Assembly (NCBI RefSeq): GCF_013416775.1
Contig: NZ_SZVI01000010.1
Coordinates: 1 to 64,000, forward strand
Direction of reading: 5' to 3'
From: Rhodoferax sp. BLA1
Lineage (GTDB): Bacteria > Pseudomonadota > Gammaproteobacteria > Burkholderiales > Burkholderiaceae_C
Length of the DNA stretch: 64,000 nucleotides
The translations under genes and the position numbers were made by a program. This document shows, piece after piece, positions 38,709 to 48,269 of the stretch (position 1 is the first letter of the stretch; every line of letters begins with the position of its first letter). The notes under the pieces are model-generated. The model was given only the letters and a program-made list of their open reading frames with translations, searched no databases and was not told where the DNA came from.

Positions 38709-40078
38709 GCTGGCGCGTCAGCAGGCCGCTGCTACCGAGCTACGCAACCACTGAACCACAAGACAAAACCACCAACCCTCTGAGCGGGCGCATCTTCACC
38801 ACCTTGGTTGGTTTTACCGTGTTGCTCAGCTGCTGGCTGGTGTTTCACCCACAGGCCCAGGCAACCGACCTCTCCCGCCAAGTGTTGGCCAGCCAGGATG
38901 GCTGGGCCGCTGCCGAAGGCGGCACCCGTGGCGGCTCAGATGCCGCCCCTGAGCAGCTGTTTGACGTGCACAACCGGGCTGAGCTGGTGGTGGCCTTGCA
39001 GCGCAGTGGCAACTTGCCCAAAATCATCCGCTTGCATGGCCGTATCGACCTCAGTGTGGACGATGCCAACCGCCCGTTGGGTGCGGCAGACTACCGCGAC
39101 CCGGCCTTTGACTTTGAGCAGTACTTACAAACCTATGCACCTGCCCTCTGGGGCAAAATACCACTGACCGGTCCGCTGGAGGAGGCACGCCAGCGATCAG
39201 TGGCCAGGCAGGCGGCACGGGTCACCATCCGCGTTCCGTCCAACACCACGCTGCTCGGTGTGGGCCACGATGCAGGGCTGGAACACGGCATGTTGCTGTT
39301 GTCCAAGGTCGACAACGTCATCCTGCGCAACATCCACTTCTCAGATGCATATGACCACTTTCCGGCTTGGGACCCGCAGGACAACGCCCATGGCGAATGG
39401 AACTCCGAGTACGACGCGGTGAGCTTGCGCGGTGCAACCCATGTGTGGGTGGACCACTGCAGTTTCAGCGATGGTGACCGCCCAGACCACACCGCGCGTA
39501 CCGCCTTAGGCCGCCCGATGCAGCACCATGACGGGTTGCTGGACATCACGCAACAGTCCAACTTTGTCACGGTTTCTTACAACCACTTCAAAGAGCACGA
39601 CAAAACCAATCTGGTGGGCGCCAGTGACAGTTACCAGCTGGATGCCAACAAACTCAAGGTCACTTTTCACCACAACCTGTGGGAGCACACCAAAGAACGG
39701 ACACCACGTGTGCGCTACGGTCAGGTGCACCTCTACAACAACCTCTATGTGGCAGCCAAAGGCATTCCCTACGCCTACAGCTACGCCATCGGTGTGGGGG
39801 TGCAGTCCCAGATATTCAGCGAAAACAATGTGTGGGAAACTACGTCAGACATCTCGTCCAACAGCTTGGCCAAGCTCTACAAGGGCAACGCTTTTTTTGA
39901 CCGTGGCAGTCTGCACAACGGTCGGCCCGTGGATGTGTTGGCCGGGTTGCGGGCCGCCAATCCGGCAGCGACGGTGAGTGCTGACCTTGGTTGGCAACCC
40001 ACTTTGCACGAGACCGTGGATGCCAGTGCCGACGTGGCAAAAATTGTGCGAGCGAGGGCCGGGGCCGGGCGTTTGTAG
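38705..40078 (+). CDS. Pectate lyase (PL1 family)
   Basis: 457 residues from ATG 38705, overlapping the pectinesterase stop. An N-terminal hydrophobic segment (IFTTLVGFTVLLSCWLVFHP) acts as signal peptide, with the mature enzyme from about residue 57. Right-handed beta-helix with GATHVWVDHCSFSDGDRPDHTA, LDITQQSNFVTVSYNHFKEHDKTNLVG and KERTPRVRYGQVHLYNN, which holds the catalytic arginine region of PL1 enzymes. It cleaves de-esterified polygalacturonate produced by the preceding esterase. Full length. Confidence 0.93.
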   Translation: MSWRVSRPLLPSYATTEPQDKTTNPLSGRIFTTLVGFTVLLSCWLVFHPQAQATDLSRQVLASQDGWAAAEGGTRGGSDAAPEQLFDVHNRAELVVALQRSGNLPKIIRLHGRIDLSVDDANRPLGAADYRDPAFDFEQYLQTYAPALWGKIPLTGPLEEARQRSVARQAARVTIRVPSNTTLLGVGHDAGLEHGMLLLSKVDNVILRNIHFSDAYDHFPAWDPQDNAHGEWNSEYDAVSLRGATHVWVDHCSFSDGDRPDHTARTALGRPMQHHDGLLDITQQSNFVTVSYNHFKEHDKTNLVGASDSYQLDANKLKVTFHHNLWEHTKERTPRVRYGQVHLYNNLYVAAKGIPYAYSYAIGVGVQSQIFSENNVWETTSDISSNSLAKLYKGNAFFDRGSLHNGRPVDVLAGLRAANPAATVSADLGWQPTLHETVDASADVAKIVRARAGAGRL

Positions 40079-40203
40079 TCTTGCCCATGTTTTGTCAGTT
40101 GTCGCCCGGTTGACACACTTGTCTCAAAACGCTGTTTTGTCATGGGCAGACCTTCTGCGCAGACAAGCACATATGAGCCTTGTGACCAGTGATGCTATTG
40201 ATG

Positions 40204-40248
40204 GTGTAGCTATTGGTCCTTATTAATAAAGGGCTAGAAGGGTATTTG
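40204..40248 (-). repeat. Dispersed hairpin repeat, copy 7 (inverted)
   Basis: GGTGTAGCTATTGGTCCTTA, then TTAATAAAGGGCTAGAAGGGTATT. It fills the gap between the pectate lyase and the GGDEF-EAL gene and ends at the latter's stop codon. Confidence 0.75.
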
Positions 40249-42576
40249 TTATATATATGCCTGAGCCACGGCGGTGGCGGGGCTCCAGGCCGCATCCGGC
40301 TGCCAGCTGCTGACCCAGGCCGGCAAGGTGTCGGCAGGCATCGGGCGGGCAATGCCGTAACCCTGCGCCAGATCGCAGCCCAATTGCAACAGCAGGCTGC
40401 CGTGTGCAATGGTTTCCACACCCTCGGCAATCACCTCGCGGTTGAAGGCGCGCGCCAGGCCGATCACCCCTTCCAGGATGCTTCGGTCTTGCGGATCATC
40501 GAGCATGTTGCGCACAAAACTCTGGTCGATCTTGATCGTCGACACCCGCAGGCGCTTCAGGTAGGTCAGTGAGGAGTAACCGGTGCCAAAGTCGTCCAGC
40601 GCAAACGCCACACCCATCTTCTGGCAATCTTCAATCACCTGTGAGGCGTAACCAATGTCTTGCAGCGCGCTGGTCTCCAACATCTCCAGCGTCAGTTTGG
40701 CGGGGTCCACGCTGGGATGCGCTTGCAGCAGCGTACGCAGGCGGTCCACAAAATTGGGTTGTTGTAACTGCTGCGCCCCCACATTCACGCTGACCTGCAG
40801 GTTCAGGCCCTGCTGTTGCCATTGGGCGATCTGTGTCAATGCGGTGGCAATCACCCACTCACCCACCTCAATGGCGAGCGGGTCGGTTTCCATCAGTGGC
40901 AAAAACGTCAGCGGTGACAGCAGGCCATGGTCTGGGTGTTGCCAGCGGATCAGTGCCTCGGCACCCACCACCTGGCCGCTGCGCATATTGACCTTGGGCT
41001 GGTAATACAGAACCAGTTCATTGCTGGCGAGGGCCAGACGGATGCGCTCCAGGCCCTCGTGGTGGCCACGCACGCTGCGGTCGTGCACCGCGTCAAACAG
41101 GTGGTAGCGGTTTTTGCCAGTCTGTTTGGCCTGGTACATGGCCTGGTCGGCCTGGCGCAGCAGTTGGTCGGGCTCAATGGTCTCGGCTTGCGGGTAAAAG
41201 GTGACGCCCACGCTGGCTGAGACCTGCAGTGCCAGTTCGCCCATCTGAAAACATTGGCTGGCCGCTGCGATCAGGCGTTTGAGCATCGGCACGCAGCCGG
41301 AGGTGTCGGCCAGGTCGGTCAACACCGCCACAAACTCGTCGCCACCCACACGGGCCAGGGTGTCACCCTCACGCAGGGCCTCTTTCATGCATTTGGCCAG
41401 CGCCACCAGCAGATGGTCGCCGGTTTCGTGGCCATATTGGTCATTCACCGCCTTGAAGCTGTCGATGTCAATGTAGGCCACCGCCAGCAGCGCACCGTGC
41501 CGCTGCACCTGCGCCATGTCCTGGCGCAGCCGGTCAGCCAGCAGCGCGCGGTTGGGCAGGTTGGTCAGCAGGTCGTAGTGGGCAATGTGTTCCAGCTGGG
41601 TCTGGCTCGCCTTGAAGCTGGTGATGTCGGAAAACAGCGCCAGGTAATGGGTGGCTGTGCCCTTGGCGTCACGCACCGTGGTGATGGTTTGTAACTCGGC
41701 ATAGACCTCACCATTTTTGCGACGGTTCCAGATCTCGCCGTACCAGTGGCCTTTGCTGAGGATGTCGTGCCACATCGCTGCATAGAAGGTGGCGTTCTGC
41801 CGTCCGGAGGACAGCATGCTGGGGTTTTTGTGCAGCACCTCGTCGCGGCTGTAGCCCGTGATGTGGGTGAACGCAGCATTCACATTCACGATCTGCCCTT
41901 GGGTGTTGGTGATCATGATGCCCTCGCGCGCCTGGCTGAACACACTGGCGGCCAGGTACAGCTGCTCTTGTGCGGCGATGCGCGCGCTGATGTCGAACAA
42001 CACCACCCGCAACAGGGGGGCACCCGCTTCATCCTGCGCCAGGGTGGCCATCAGTCTGGCCCAGAAATAACTGCCATCAGCGCGTTTTAAGCGCAACTCT
42101 GCCGACAGCTCCTGCTGGGTTTGGCGCCGTTGGCGCAGCAGGTAGTAGGCGTCCTGGTCGTCCCGGTGGATGAACTGGCTCAGTGGCGCCCCCACCATGG
42201 CCTGGTTGGTCAGACCGAGCAGGTTGGTTGCCGTTTGGTTGGCCCGCAGCATCTGGCCCGTGTCATTGAGGGTGACATAGCCCACCGGGGCCTGGTCGTA
42301 GAGGTCGGTGTAGTCGGCACGCGAGGTCTCCAGCGTGTCCTGCATGTGGCGCAGTTCGTCGTTTTGCATCTCCAGCTCGATCTGGTGCACCCGCAACTCA
42401 TGCAGGGTACGCAAGACGCCCTCGGTTGAGTGGTCCTGCGCGTGCTGATTCGTGGCCAACTGCTGCTTCAACGTGGCTTCTGCATGCTGGCGCAAGGCTT
42501 GTGCCTCGATGGGCGCATAACTTTTCAGTATGCGCGCGGGTTCGGCTGGCGCTGGGTCGGGGATCTGACTGGGCAT
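40249..42576 (-). CDS. PAS-PAS-GGDEF-EAL cyclic-di-GMP signalling protein
   Basis: 775 residues, no membrane helix. An N-terminal coiled segment (about 45-95, TLHELRVHQIELEMQNDELR) leads to PAS 1 (about 90-200), PAS/PAC 2 (about 215-330, SREGIMITNTQGQIVNVN), GGDEF (about 340-500, intact ARVGGDEFVAVL) and EAL (about 520-765, intact GAEALIRWQHP, DDFGTGYSSL). Both catalytic motifs are kept, so it may both make and degrade c-di-GMP. The N-terminal coiled segment is shared with the kinase at 48270. Confidence 0.95.
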   Translation of the reverse strand: MPSQIPDPAPAEPARILKSYAPIEAQALRQHAEATLKQQLATNQHAQDHSTEGVLRTLHELRVHQIELEMQNDELRHMQDTLETSRADYTDLYDQAPVGYVTLNDTGQMLRANQTATNLLGLTNQAMVGAPLSQFIHRDDQDAYYLLRQRRQTQQELSAELRLKRADGSYFWARLMATLAQDEAGAPLLRVVLFDISARIAAQEQLYLAASVFSQAREGIMITNTQGQIVNVNAAFTHITGYSRDEVLHKNPSMLSSGRQNATFYAAMWHDILSKGHWYGEIWNRRKNGEVYAELQTITTVRDAKGTATHYLALFSDITSFKASQTQLEHIAHYDLLTNLPNRALLADRLRQDMAQVQRHGALLAVAYIDIDSFKAVNDQYGHETGDHLLVALAKCMKEALREGDTLARVGGDEFVAVLTDLADTSGCVPMLKRLIAAASQCFQMGELALQVSASVGVTFYPQAETIEPDQLLRQADQAMYQAKQTGKNRYHLFDAVHDRSVRGHHEGLERIRLALASNELVLYYQPKVNMRSGQVVGAEALIRWQHPDHGLLSPLTFLPLMETDPLAIEVGEWVIATALTQIAQWQQQGLNLQVSVNVGAQQLQQPNFVDRLRTLLQAHPSVDPAKLTLEMLETSALQDIGYASQVIEDCQKMGVAFALDDFGTGYSSLTYLKRLRVSTIKIDQSFVRNMLDDPQDRSILEGVIGLARAFNREVIAEGVETIAHGSLLLQLGCDLAQGYGIARPMPADTLPAWVSSWQPDAAWSPATAVAQAYI

Positions 42577-42595
42577 GACAGAGCCTCCGTGGTGT

Positions 42596-45500
42596 TTAGG
42601 TGTCTGACGTTCGCAAACGCTCCGTCGTGGTCACAGCATAGACCTTGCCGTGGGCATCAATCAGTGCGGTAGCCAACAGAGACACCTCCACCGTCTGGCC
42701 GCTTTGTGTCAGCCTTTGGGTCGGGTACAGCGCCAGCACCTGGCCTGCGCTGAGCTGCTGCAGCCGTTGCATGGCCTCCTCAACCAAGGCCGGTGGAATG
42801 CGCTCACGCAAGGTCATCTGCAGGGCCTGCGCCTCGGTCCAACCGTACAGGCGCTCAGCCGCCGGGTTCCAGGCCAGGATACGGCCTTCCAGGTCGGTCA
42901 TGGTGATGGCGTCAAAAGCGTCACGCACCACCACCGCCAGCCGCGCCAGCTGGTTGGCTTGCGCCAGTGCCGCCTCGGTGCGTTTGAGCTCGCTGATGTC
43001 GCTGAAGGTGATCACCGCGCCCTCGATCACGTTGTCGAGCGTGCGGTAGGGCCGGATGCGCAGCGTGAACCAGGCGCCGTCGGTGGTCTGCACCTGCACG
43101 TCTTTGGCCACCAGGGTGTCAAGCACGGCTTGTGCGTCACTCACCAGGCTGGTGTAACCCACCAGGTTGGACACAATGTGCCCCACCGGGCGCCCCACGT
43201 CGCTGCTGATCAGGTTGATGAGCTGGGAGGCGGTCGGGGTAAAGCGCAGGATGCGCAGGTGGTGGTCCACAAACACGGTGGCAATGCCGGTGCCCGCCAG
43301 CAGGTTGTTCATGTCGTTGTTCAGACGCGACAGGTCGTCGACCTTGAGGTTGAGCTCGTTGTTGACGGTGGACAACTCCTCGTTGACCGACTGCAGTTCC
43401 TCTTTGGAGGTCTCCAGCTCTTCGTTGGTGCTTTGTAACTCCTCATTGACCGACTGCATCTCCTCGTTGCTGGACTTGAGCTCCTCGTTGGAGCTTTCCA
43501 GCTCTTCCAGCGTGCTTTGCAGGTACTCGTCCTTGGCGCGCAACTCCTCACGCAGGGTGCGCATCTGGGCCGCGGCCGTTTCTGTGGCGGCACCGTTCTG
43601 CAGGGCGGGCGCTACCTGCTCGGGCTGCTGCGCCTCTTCCAGAAGCACCAGGTACAGCGGCGCATCGCTCTCGCTCTCGGGCCCGGCCAGTGCCGGCCCG
43701 GTGGCCACCGGGCGCACACACAGGTTGACGCGGCTGAAGTGGCCATTGGTCTTGACGTGCAGACCTGCGATGTGCATCGGCTCTTGCTGCGCCACACAGC
43801 GGTGTAAGGCGTTCGAGAGCGCCGGGCGCAGGCCCTCACGCGCCATCTTGAGGATGTTGGCCACACCGACCTCACCCGGGGGTGTCTCCAAATACATGCC
43901 GGTGCGCCCGTGCAAGTAAAGGATGTCGCCCAGGCTGTTGATCAGTGCACCGGCTGGCACCACCTGGGCCAGCATGGCCTGCTCGGTCAGCTCACGCAAG
44001 GGCAGTTTGGCCGAGAACACTTCCCGGCCCGCGCCCCGCGGCTGTGTGGCCTGCCCGGTGTGGGGCGCTGGTAAAAAACGTCCGGGTGAGCGCGACAAAC
44101 CGGCCTCGGTGGCTTTGCGCTGGTAAATCTTGGCCTTGCGGTCGAGTGAGGCAAACAGCGTCAACGCGTCACCCACGCCTTCGGAGGTGCCCAAAAACAG
44201 CAGACCGTTCGGATTCAAGGCGTAGTGGAACAGCGGCATCAGTCGCTTTTGCAGCTCGGCCCCCAGGTAAATCAGCAGGTTGCGGCAGGTGATCAGGTCA
44301 AGCCTCGAAAACGGCGGGTCGCGCGTCAGGTCCTGCTCGGAGAACACCAGCATGTCGCGGATGCTTTTGTGGATGCGGTAACCACCGCCATCGGGCTCGG
44401 CCGTGAAAAAACGCGCCAACCGCGGCGGTGTGATGTCGGCCGCAATGCCTACCGGGTACAGCCCGGCGCGGGCAAAGGCAATCGCGCGGCTGTCGATGTC
44501 GGTGGCAAACAGCTGCACGGTGTAACTTTGCTGGAGCGTTGCCATGTGCTCTTGCAGCAGGATGGCAATCGAATACGCCTCTTCACCGGTGGAGCAACCC
44601 GCGACCCAGATGCGCACCGTGTCATTGTTGGCGGACTTGTCCGCAAACAGCATGGGCACCACCTGTTTTTCAAACACCTCAAACACCTCGGGGTCGCGGA
44701 AAAAATTGGTCACCCCAATCAGCAGGTCGCGAAACAGCGCCTGGATCTCGTCGCTGTTGTGCTGCAGGTAACGCACATAGTCGTCGATCTGGTTGATCTG
44801 GTGCACCGACATGCGCCGCTCGATTCGGCGCTGGATGGTGCTGGGTTTGTACTGCGAAAAATCGTGTTTGGTCTGGCTGCGCAGCAGCACAAAAATGCGC
44901 TTCAAAGCACTTTCGTTGATGACCACCGGCTTGTCAGCGTGCATCGCCAACTTGCCAAAGGCGTAACTCACATAGGCGCTGAGCCGCGCCGGCATCTGCT
45001 TGGCGTCGAGCTGGTAGTCCACCAGACCGGTGGCGATGGCGCTGCGTGGCATGCCGTCAAACTCGGCGCTCTCAGGGGTTTGCACCATCACCATGCCCCC
45101 GGCATCCTTGATGGCACGCAGGCCCAGGCTGCCGTCGCTGCCGGTGCCCGACAGCACCACACCAATGGCCCGTTCACGCTGGTCAGCGGCGAGGGACTTG
45201 AAGAAAAAATCGATGGGCAGGCGTTGCCCGCGTGGCGCGCCGGGCGCCAGCAATTGCAGGCTGCCGTTGATCAAGGCCATGTCGTGGTTGGGGGTGATGA
45301 TGTAGACGCAGTTGGGTGCCACCGTCATGCTGTCTTCGACCTCCAGCACCGGCATCGGGGTGAAGCGGCGAATCAACTCGGCCAACAGGCTTTTGTGGTC
45401 CGGCGCCAAGTGTTGCACCAGCACAAAGGCCATGCCGCTGGCCACGGTCTTGGGCATGCCTGCAAAAAACGCCTCAAACGCCGCCAGCCCACCGGCCGAG

Positions 45501-45637
45501 GCGCCAATGCCCACAATCGGAAAGCTGCCTGGGCTGTCCGGCGCGGCTGCCGCTTCGCTGAGAGGGGTGGCGGTGCCTGGGTTGGGGAGGGGCTGGGAGG
45601 GCAAGGTGGCAAGGGCGCCCGTGGTGGTGTTGGTCAT
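42596..45637 (-). CDS. CheB-CheR-PAS fusion chemotaxis-type signalling protein
   Basis: 1013 residues from ATG 45637. The CheB methylesterase domain (about 38-225) has the triad segments GIGASAGGLAAF, VQHLAPDHKS and GTGSDGSLGL. CheR N-domain and SAM-dependent methyltransferase follow (about 240-500: YLQHNSDEIQALFRDLLIGVTNFFRD, VAGCSTGEEAYSIAILLQE, LITCRNLLIYL). A long Glu/Asn-rich coiled coil (about 650-740, NEELQSTNEELETSKEELQS) precedes two PAS domains. No kinase domain is present in this protein, unlike some longer relatives. Both adaptation activities in one chain suggest control of a non-classical receptor or kinase. Confidence 0.95.
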   Translation of the reverse strand: MTNTTTGALATLPSQPLPNPGTATPLSEAAAAPDSPGSFPIVGIGASAGGLAAFEAFFAGMPKTVASGMAFVLVQHLAPDHKSLLAELIRRFTPMPVLEVEDSMTVAPNCVYIITPNHDMALINGSLQLLAPGAPRGQRLPIDFFFKSLAADQRERAIGVVLSGTGSDGSLGLRAIKDAGGMVMVQTPESAEFDGMPRSAIATGLVDYQLDAKQMPARLSAYVSYAFGKLAMHADKPVVINESALKRIFVLLRSQTKHDFSQYKPSTIQRRIERRMSVHQINQIDDYVRYLQHNSDEIQALFRDLLIGVTNFFRDPEVFEVFEKQVVPMLFADKSANNDTVRIWVAGCSTGEEAYSIAILLQEHMATLQQSYTVQLFATDIDSRAIAFARAGLYPVGIAADITPPRLARFFTAEPDGGGYRIHKSIRDMLVFSEQDLTRDPPFSRLDLITCRNLLIYLGAELQKRLMPLFHYALNPNGLLFLGTSEGVGDALTLFASLDRKAKIYQRKATEAGLSRSPGRFLPAPHTGQATQPRGAGREVFSAKLPLRELTEQAMLAQVVPAGALINSLGDILYLHGRTGMYLETPPGEVGVANILKMAREGLRPALSNALHRCVAQQEPMHIAGLHVKTNGHFSRVNLCVRPVATGPALAGPESESDAPLYLVLLEEAQQPEQVAPALQNGAATETAAAQMRTLREELRAKDEYLQSTLEELESSNEELKSSNEEMQSVNEELQSTNEELETSKEELQSVNEELSTVNNELNLKVDDLSRLNNDMNNLLAGTGIATVFVDHHLRILRFTPTASQLINLISSDVGRPVGHIVSNLVGYTSLVSDAQAVLDTLVAKDVQVQTTDGAWFTLRIRPYRTLDNVIEGAVITFSDISELKRTEAALAQANQLARLAVVVRDAFDAITMTDLEGRILAWNPAAERLYGWTEAQALQMTLRERIPPALVEEAMQRLQQLSAGQVLALYPTQRLTQSGQTVEVSLLATALIDAHGKVYAVTTTERLRTSDT

Positions 45638-45722
45638 GCGGGGCTCCTGGTCAAACCGGTGTGTGTGTGCGGGCGTTGGGTGGCAGCATCTGGCTGGAGT
45701 GTAGGGCTTGCGCTGTGGTGCA

Positions 45723-45771
45723 AAATGTATAGCTGTCAGCCCTTGATAGATAAGGGCTAAAAGCCAATTTG
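45723..45771 (-). repeat. Dispersed hairpin repeat, copy 8 (inverted)
   Basis: ATGTATAGCTGTCAGCCCTT, then GATAAGGGCTAAAAGCCAATTTGAT. It sits in the divergent gap between the CheB-CheR gene and the hybrid kinase gene, just left of regulon site D. Confidence 0.82.
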
Positions 45772-45790
45772 ATCTACAAATCTCCCTTGT

Positions 45791-45832
45791 GTGCGCCAAC
45801 GCACGTAGCGTACGGGCCCGCGCCGTTATGCT
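45791..45832 (+). promoter_or_regulatory. Regulon site D for the hybrid histidine kinase
   Basis: GTGCG-CCAA-CGCAC (45791-45804, perfect), weak -35 CGTAGC (45804-45809), 17-bp spacer, -10 TATGCT (45827-45832). It argues for a translation start after about 45840. Confidence 0.6.
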
Positions 45833-45882
45833 GGGGCATCTCTATCTTGGGCTGTTGTGGCCCGGTTTCATCGGGTTATTTC

Positions 45883-48195
45883 TTGAAAAACATCTCCAAA
45901 CCATTGATTTGGCTGGCGGCCGCGTTGCTGTTGTTGGGTGCGGGCGCTTATTTCACCTATGGGTCGGTTTACCCCAGGCTCGAAGCCTTGATTCTGCTGG
46001 CCCTGCTGATGACCGCCTTTTTGTTGTTCTGGTTTGTCCAGAAAACACAGCAGGCCGAAAAAAACCTGGCCCACCTGGACACCCGGCGTCTGCTGGTCGC
46101 GCAAGAAGACAGCAACCGCCAGCTGCTGGCGGCCAACGCCAAAGCCCAAGAGGACGCACAAAAACTGGCGGTGACGCTGGACTCGATTGGTGACGCTGTG
46201 ATTGCCACCGATGCCCAGGCGCGCATCACGCTGCTCAACCCGGTGGCGCAAAAGCTCACCGGCTGGACCCTGGCGCAGGCCATCGGGCAGCCGGTGGATG
46301 AGGTGTTCAAGATCATCAACAAGGCCAGCCGCGAGCCGGTCACGGTGCCGGTATTGGCGGCGCTGGCGCACGGCACGGTGCAGGGCATGGCCAACCACAC
46401 GGTGCTGCTGTCGCGCGACGGCCCGCAGTACGACATTGCCGACTGCTGCGCACCGATCCGTGATGCGGGTGGCCTGGTGGTGGGTGCGGTGCTGGTGTTT
46501 CGCAATGTCACCGAGGAACACGCGGCGCAACAGGCGCTGCGCCAGGTCAGTGCGCTGCAGAACGCCATTTTCAACAGCGCCAACTTCTCGAGCATTGCCA
46601 CCGACGCCCGGGGTGTGATCCAGATCTTCAACGTGGGTGCCGAGCGCATGCTGGGCTACACCGCTGCCGAGATGGTGAACAAGGTCACCCCTGCCGATAT
46701 TTCCGACCCGCAGGAAATGGTGGCGCGCGCCGCGTCACTCAGCCTAGAACTGGGAGCCGAGATTGCGCCGGGTTTTGAATCCCTGGTGTTCAAGGCCTCG
46801 CGTGGCATCGAAGACATTGACGAGCGGACCTACATCCGCAAAGACGGCAGCCGTCTGCCCGCCATGGTGTCGGTGACCGCCTTGCGTGACGAGGCGGATG
46901 CCATCATTGGTTATCTGCTGATTGGCACCGACAATACCGCCCGGCGTGCGGCGGAAGTCGAGCGGGAGCGGCTGGACCAGGCGCTGCGCGACAAAAATGC
47001 CGAGCTCGAAGCCGCCCGTGCCGCTGCCGACAAGGCCAATCTGGCCAAGTCCGAGTTTTTGTCGGGCATGAGCCACGAGTTGCGCTCACCACTCAACGCC
47101 ATTCTGGGTTTTGCCCAGCTGATGGAGTCGGGCACACCGCTGCCCACCGCATCCCAAAAAGCCAGCATCGACCAGATCCTGCGTGCGGGCTGGTATTTGC
47201 TGGAGCTGATCAACGAGGTGCTGGACCTGGCGCTGATCGAGTCGGGCCAGCTCTCGCTGTCGCGTGAGCCGGTCTCTCTGCCCGATGTGCTGCAAGACTG
47301 CCAGACCCTGATGGCCCCGGCCGCGCTGAAAAAACAGGTGAGCCTGTTTTTTGTGCCGCTGACCTTGCCGTGTTTTGTCAGCGCTGACCACACCCGCCTG
47401 AAACAGGTGGTGATCAACCTGCTGTCCAACGCCATCAAATACAACCGCCACGGCGGCAACGTGACCGTGAGCTGCCATGAGGGCGCCAAAGGGCGCATCC
47501 GCCTGAATGTGCAAGACACCGGTGATGGTCTGCCTGCCGACAAACTGGCGCAGCTGTTCCAGCCCTTCAACCGGCTTGGCAAGGAAGACAGCGAGGAGGA
47601 GGGCACCGGCATTGGCCTGGTGGTGAGCAAACGCCTGGTCGAGCAGATGGGGGGTGAGATGGGGGTGGTCAGCACCGTGGGGGCAGGCAGTGTGTTCTGG
47701 GTGGAGCTGGCGCTGATTGGTGCGCCGCAGTTCACCGATGTGGCCGACGAGATGCAGCTGGCCCAAGTGGCCCCGCTGGCCAGTGGTGGGCGGATGCGCA
47801 CCCTGCTGTATGTGGAAGACAACCGCGCCAACATGGAGCTGGTGCGCCAGCTGATTGCCCGGCGCCCCGATCTGCGCATGTTTGGTGCCGAAGACGCCAT
47901 GCGGGGTATTGCGATGGCGCGGGAACACCAGCCCGATGTGATCCTGCTGGACATCAACCTGCCTGGTATCAACGGGTTGCAGGCGCTCAAAATCTTGCAG
48001 GAAGACGAGGACACCCGGCATATTCCGGTGCTGGCGCTCAGCGCCAATGCCATGCCACGCGACATCGAGCGCGGCCTGGCGGCGGGTTTCTTGCGTTACC
48101 TGACCAAGCCGATCCGGGTCACCGAGTTCATGGACGCGCTGGATGCCGGGTTGGCCTTGGCAAAGACCCAGCGTGCGGCGCTGCAACATGTTTGA
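45883..48195 (+). CDS. Membrane-bound PAS hybrid histidine kinase with C-terminal receiver
   Basis: 770 residues if started at TTG 45883 (LKNISKPLIWLAAALLLLGA). There is no in-frame ATG before the second helix; the frame opens at TTG 45769 within a repeat, but site D at 45791-45832 makes a start before it unlikely. Two helices (about 7-27, 37-55), PAS 1 (about 90-215), PAS 2 (about 225-345), HisKA with SGMSHELRSPLNAILGF, HATPase (TRLKQVVINLLSNAIKYN, GTGIGLVVSKRLV) and a receiver (LLYVEDNRANMELV, DVILLDINLPG, phosphoacceptor Asp). A likely partner is the receiver-PAS protein downstream. Confidence 0.9.
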   Translation: MKNISKPLIWLAAALLLLGAGAYFTYGSVYPRLEALILLALLMTAFLLFWFVQKTQQAEKNLAHLDTRRLLVAQEDSNRQLLAANAKAQEDAQKLAVTLDSIGDAVIATDAQARITLLNPVAQKLTGWTLAQAIGQPVDEVFKIINKASREPVTVPVLAALAHGTVQGMANHTVLLSRDGPQYDIADCCAPIRDAGGLVVGAVLVFRNVTEEHAAQQALRQVSALQNAIFNSANFSSIATDARGVIQIFNVGAERMLGYTAAEMVNKVTPADISDPQEMVARAASLSLELGAEIAPGFESLVFKASRGIEDIDERTYIRKDGSRLPAMVSVTALRDEADAIIGYLLIGTDNTARRAAEVERERLDQALRDKNAELEAARAAADKANLAKSEFLSGMSHELRSPLNAILGFAQLMESGTPLPTASQKASIDQILRAGWYLLELINEVLDLALIESGQLSLSREPVSLPDVLQDCQTLMAPAALKKQVSLFFVPLTLPCFVSADHTRLKQVVINLLSNAIKYNRHGGNVTVSCHEGAKGRIRLNVQDTGDGLPADKLAQLFQPFNRLGKEDSEEEGTGIGLVVSKRLVEQMGGEMGVVSTVGAGSVFWVELALIGAPQFTDVADEMQLAQVAPLASGGRMRTLLYVEDNRANMELVRQLIARRPDLRMFGAEDAMRGIAMAREHQPDVILLDINLPGINGLQALKILQEDEDTRHIPVLALSANAMPRDIERGLAAGFLRYLTKPIRVTEFMDALDAGLALAKTQRAALQHV

Positions 48196-48206
48196 CTTTT
48201 ATGCAT

Positions 48207-48252
48207 GAAATTGGCCCCAAGCCCTTGTTGAATAAGCGCATGTAGCTATCAC
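48207..48252 (+). repeat. Dispersed hairpin repeat, copy 9
   Basis: AAATTGGCCCCAAGCCCTTG, then TTGAATAAGCGCATGTAGCTATC. It lies between the two histidine kinase genes. Confidence 0.75.
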
Positions 48253-48269
48253 TATGGAAGCCATTTCTG

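Noticed and set aside
40083..40147. TGCCCATG/CATGGGCA inverted repeat after the pectate lyase gene as a terminator
   Set aside because: The loop is about 50 nt and no T-run follows.
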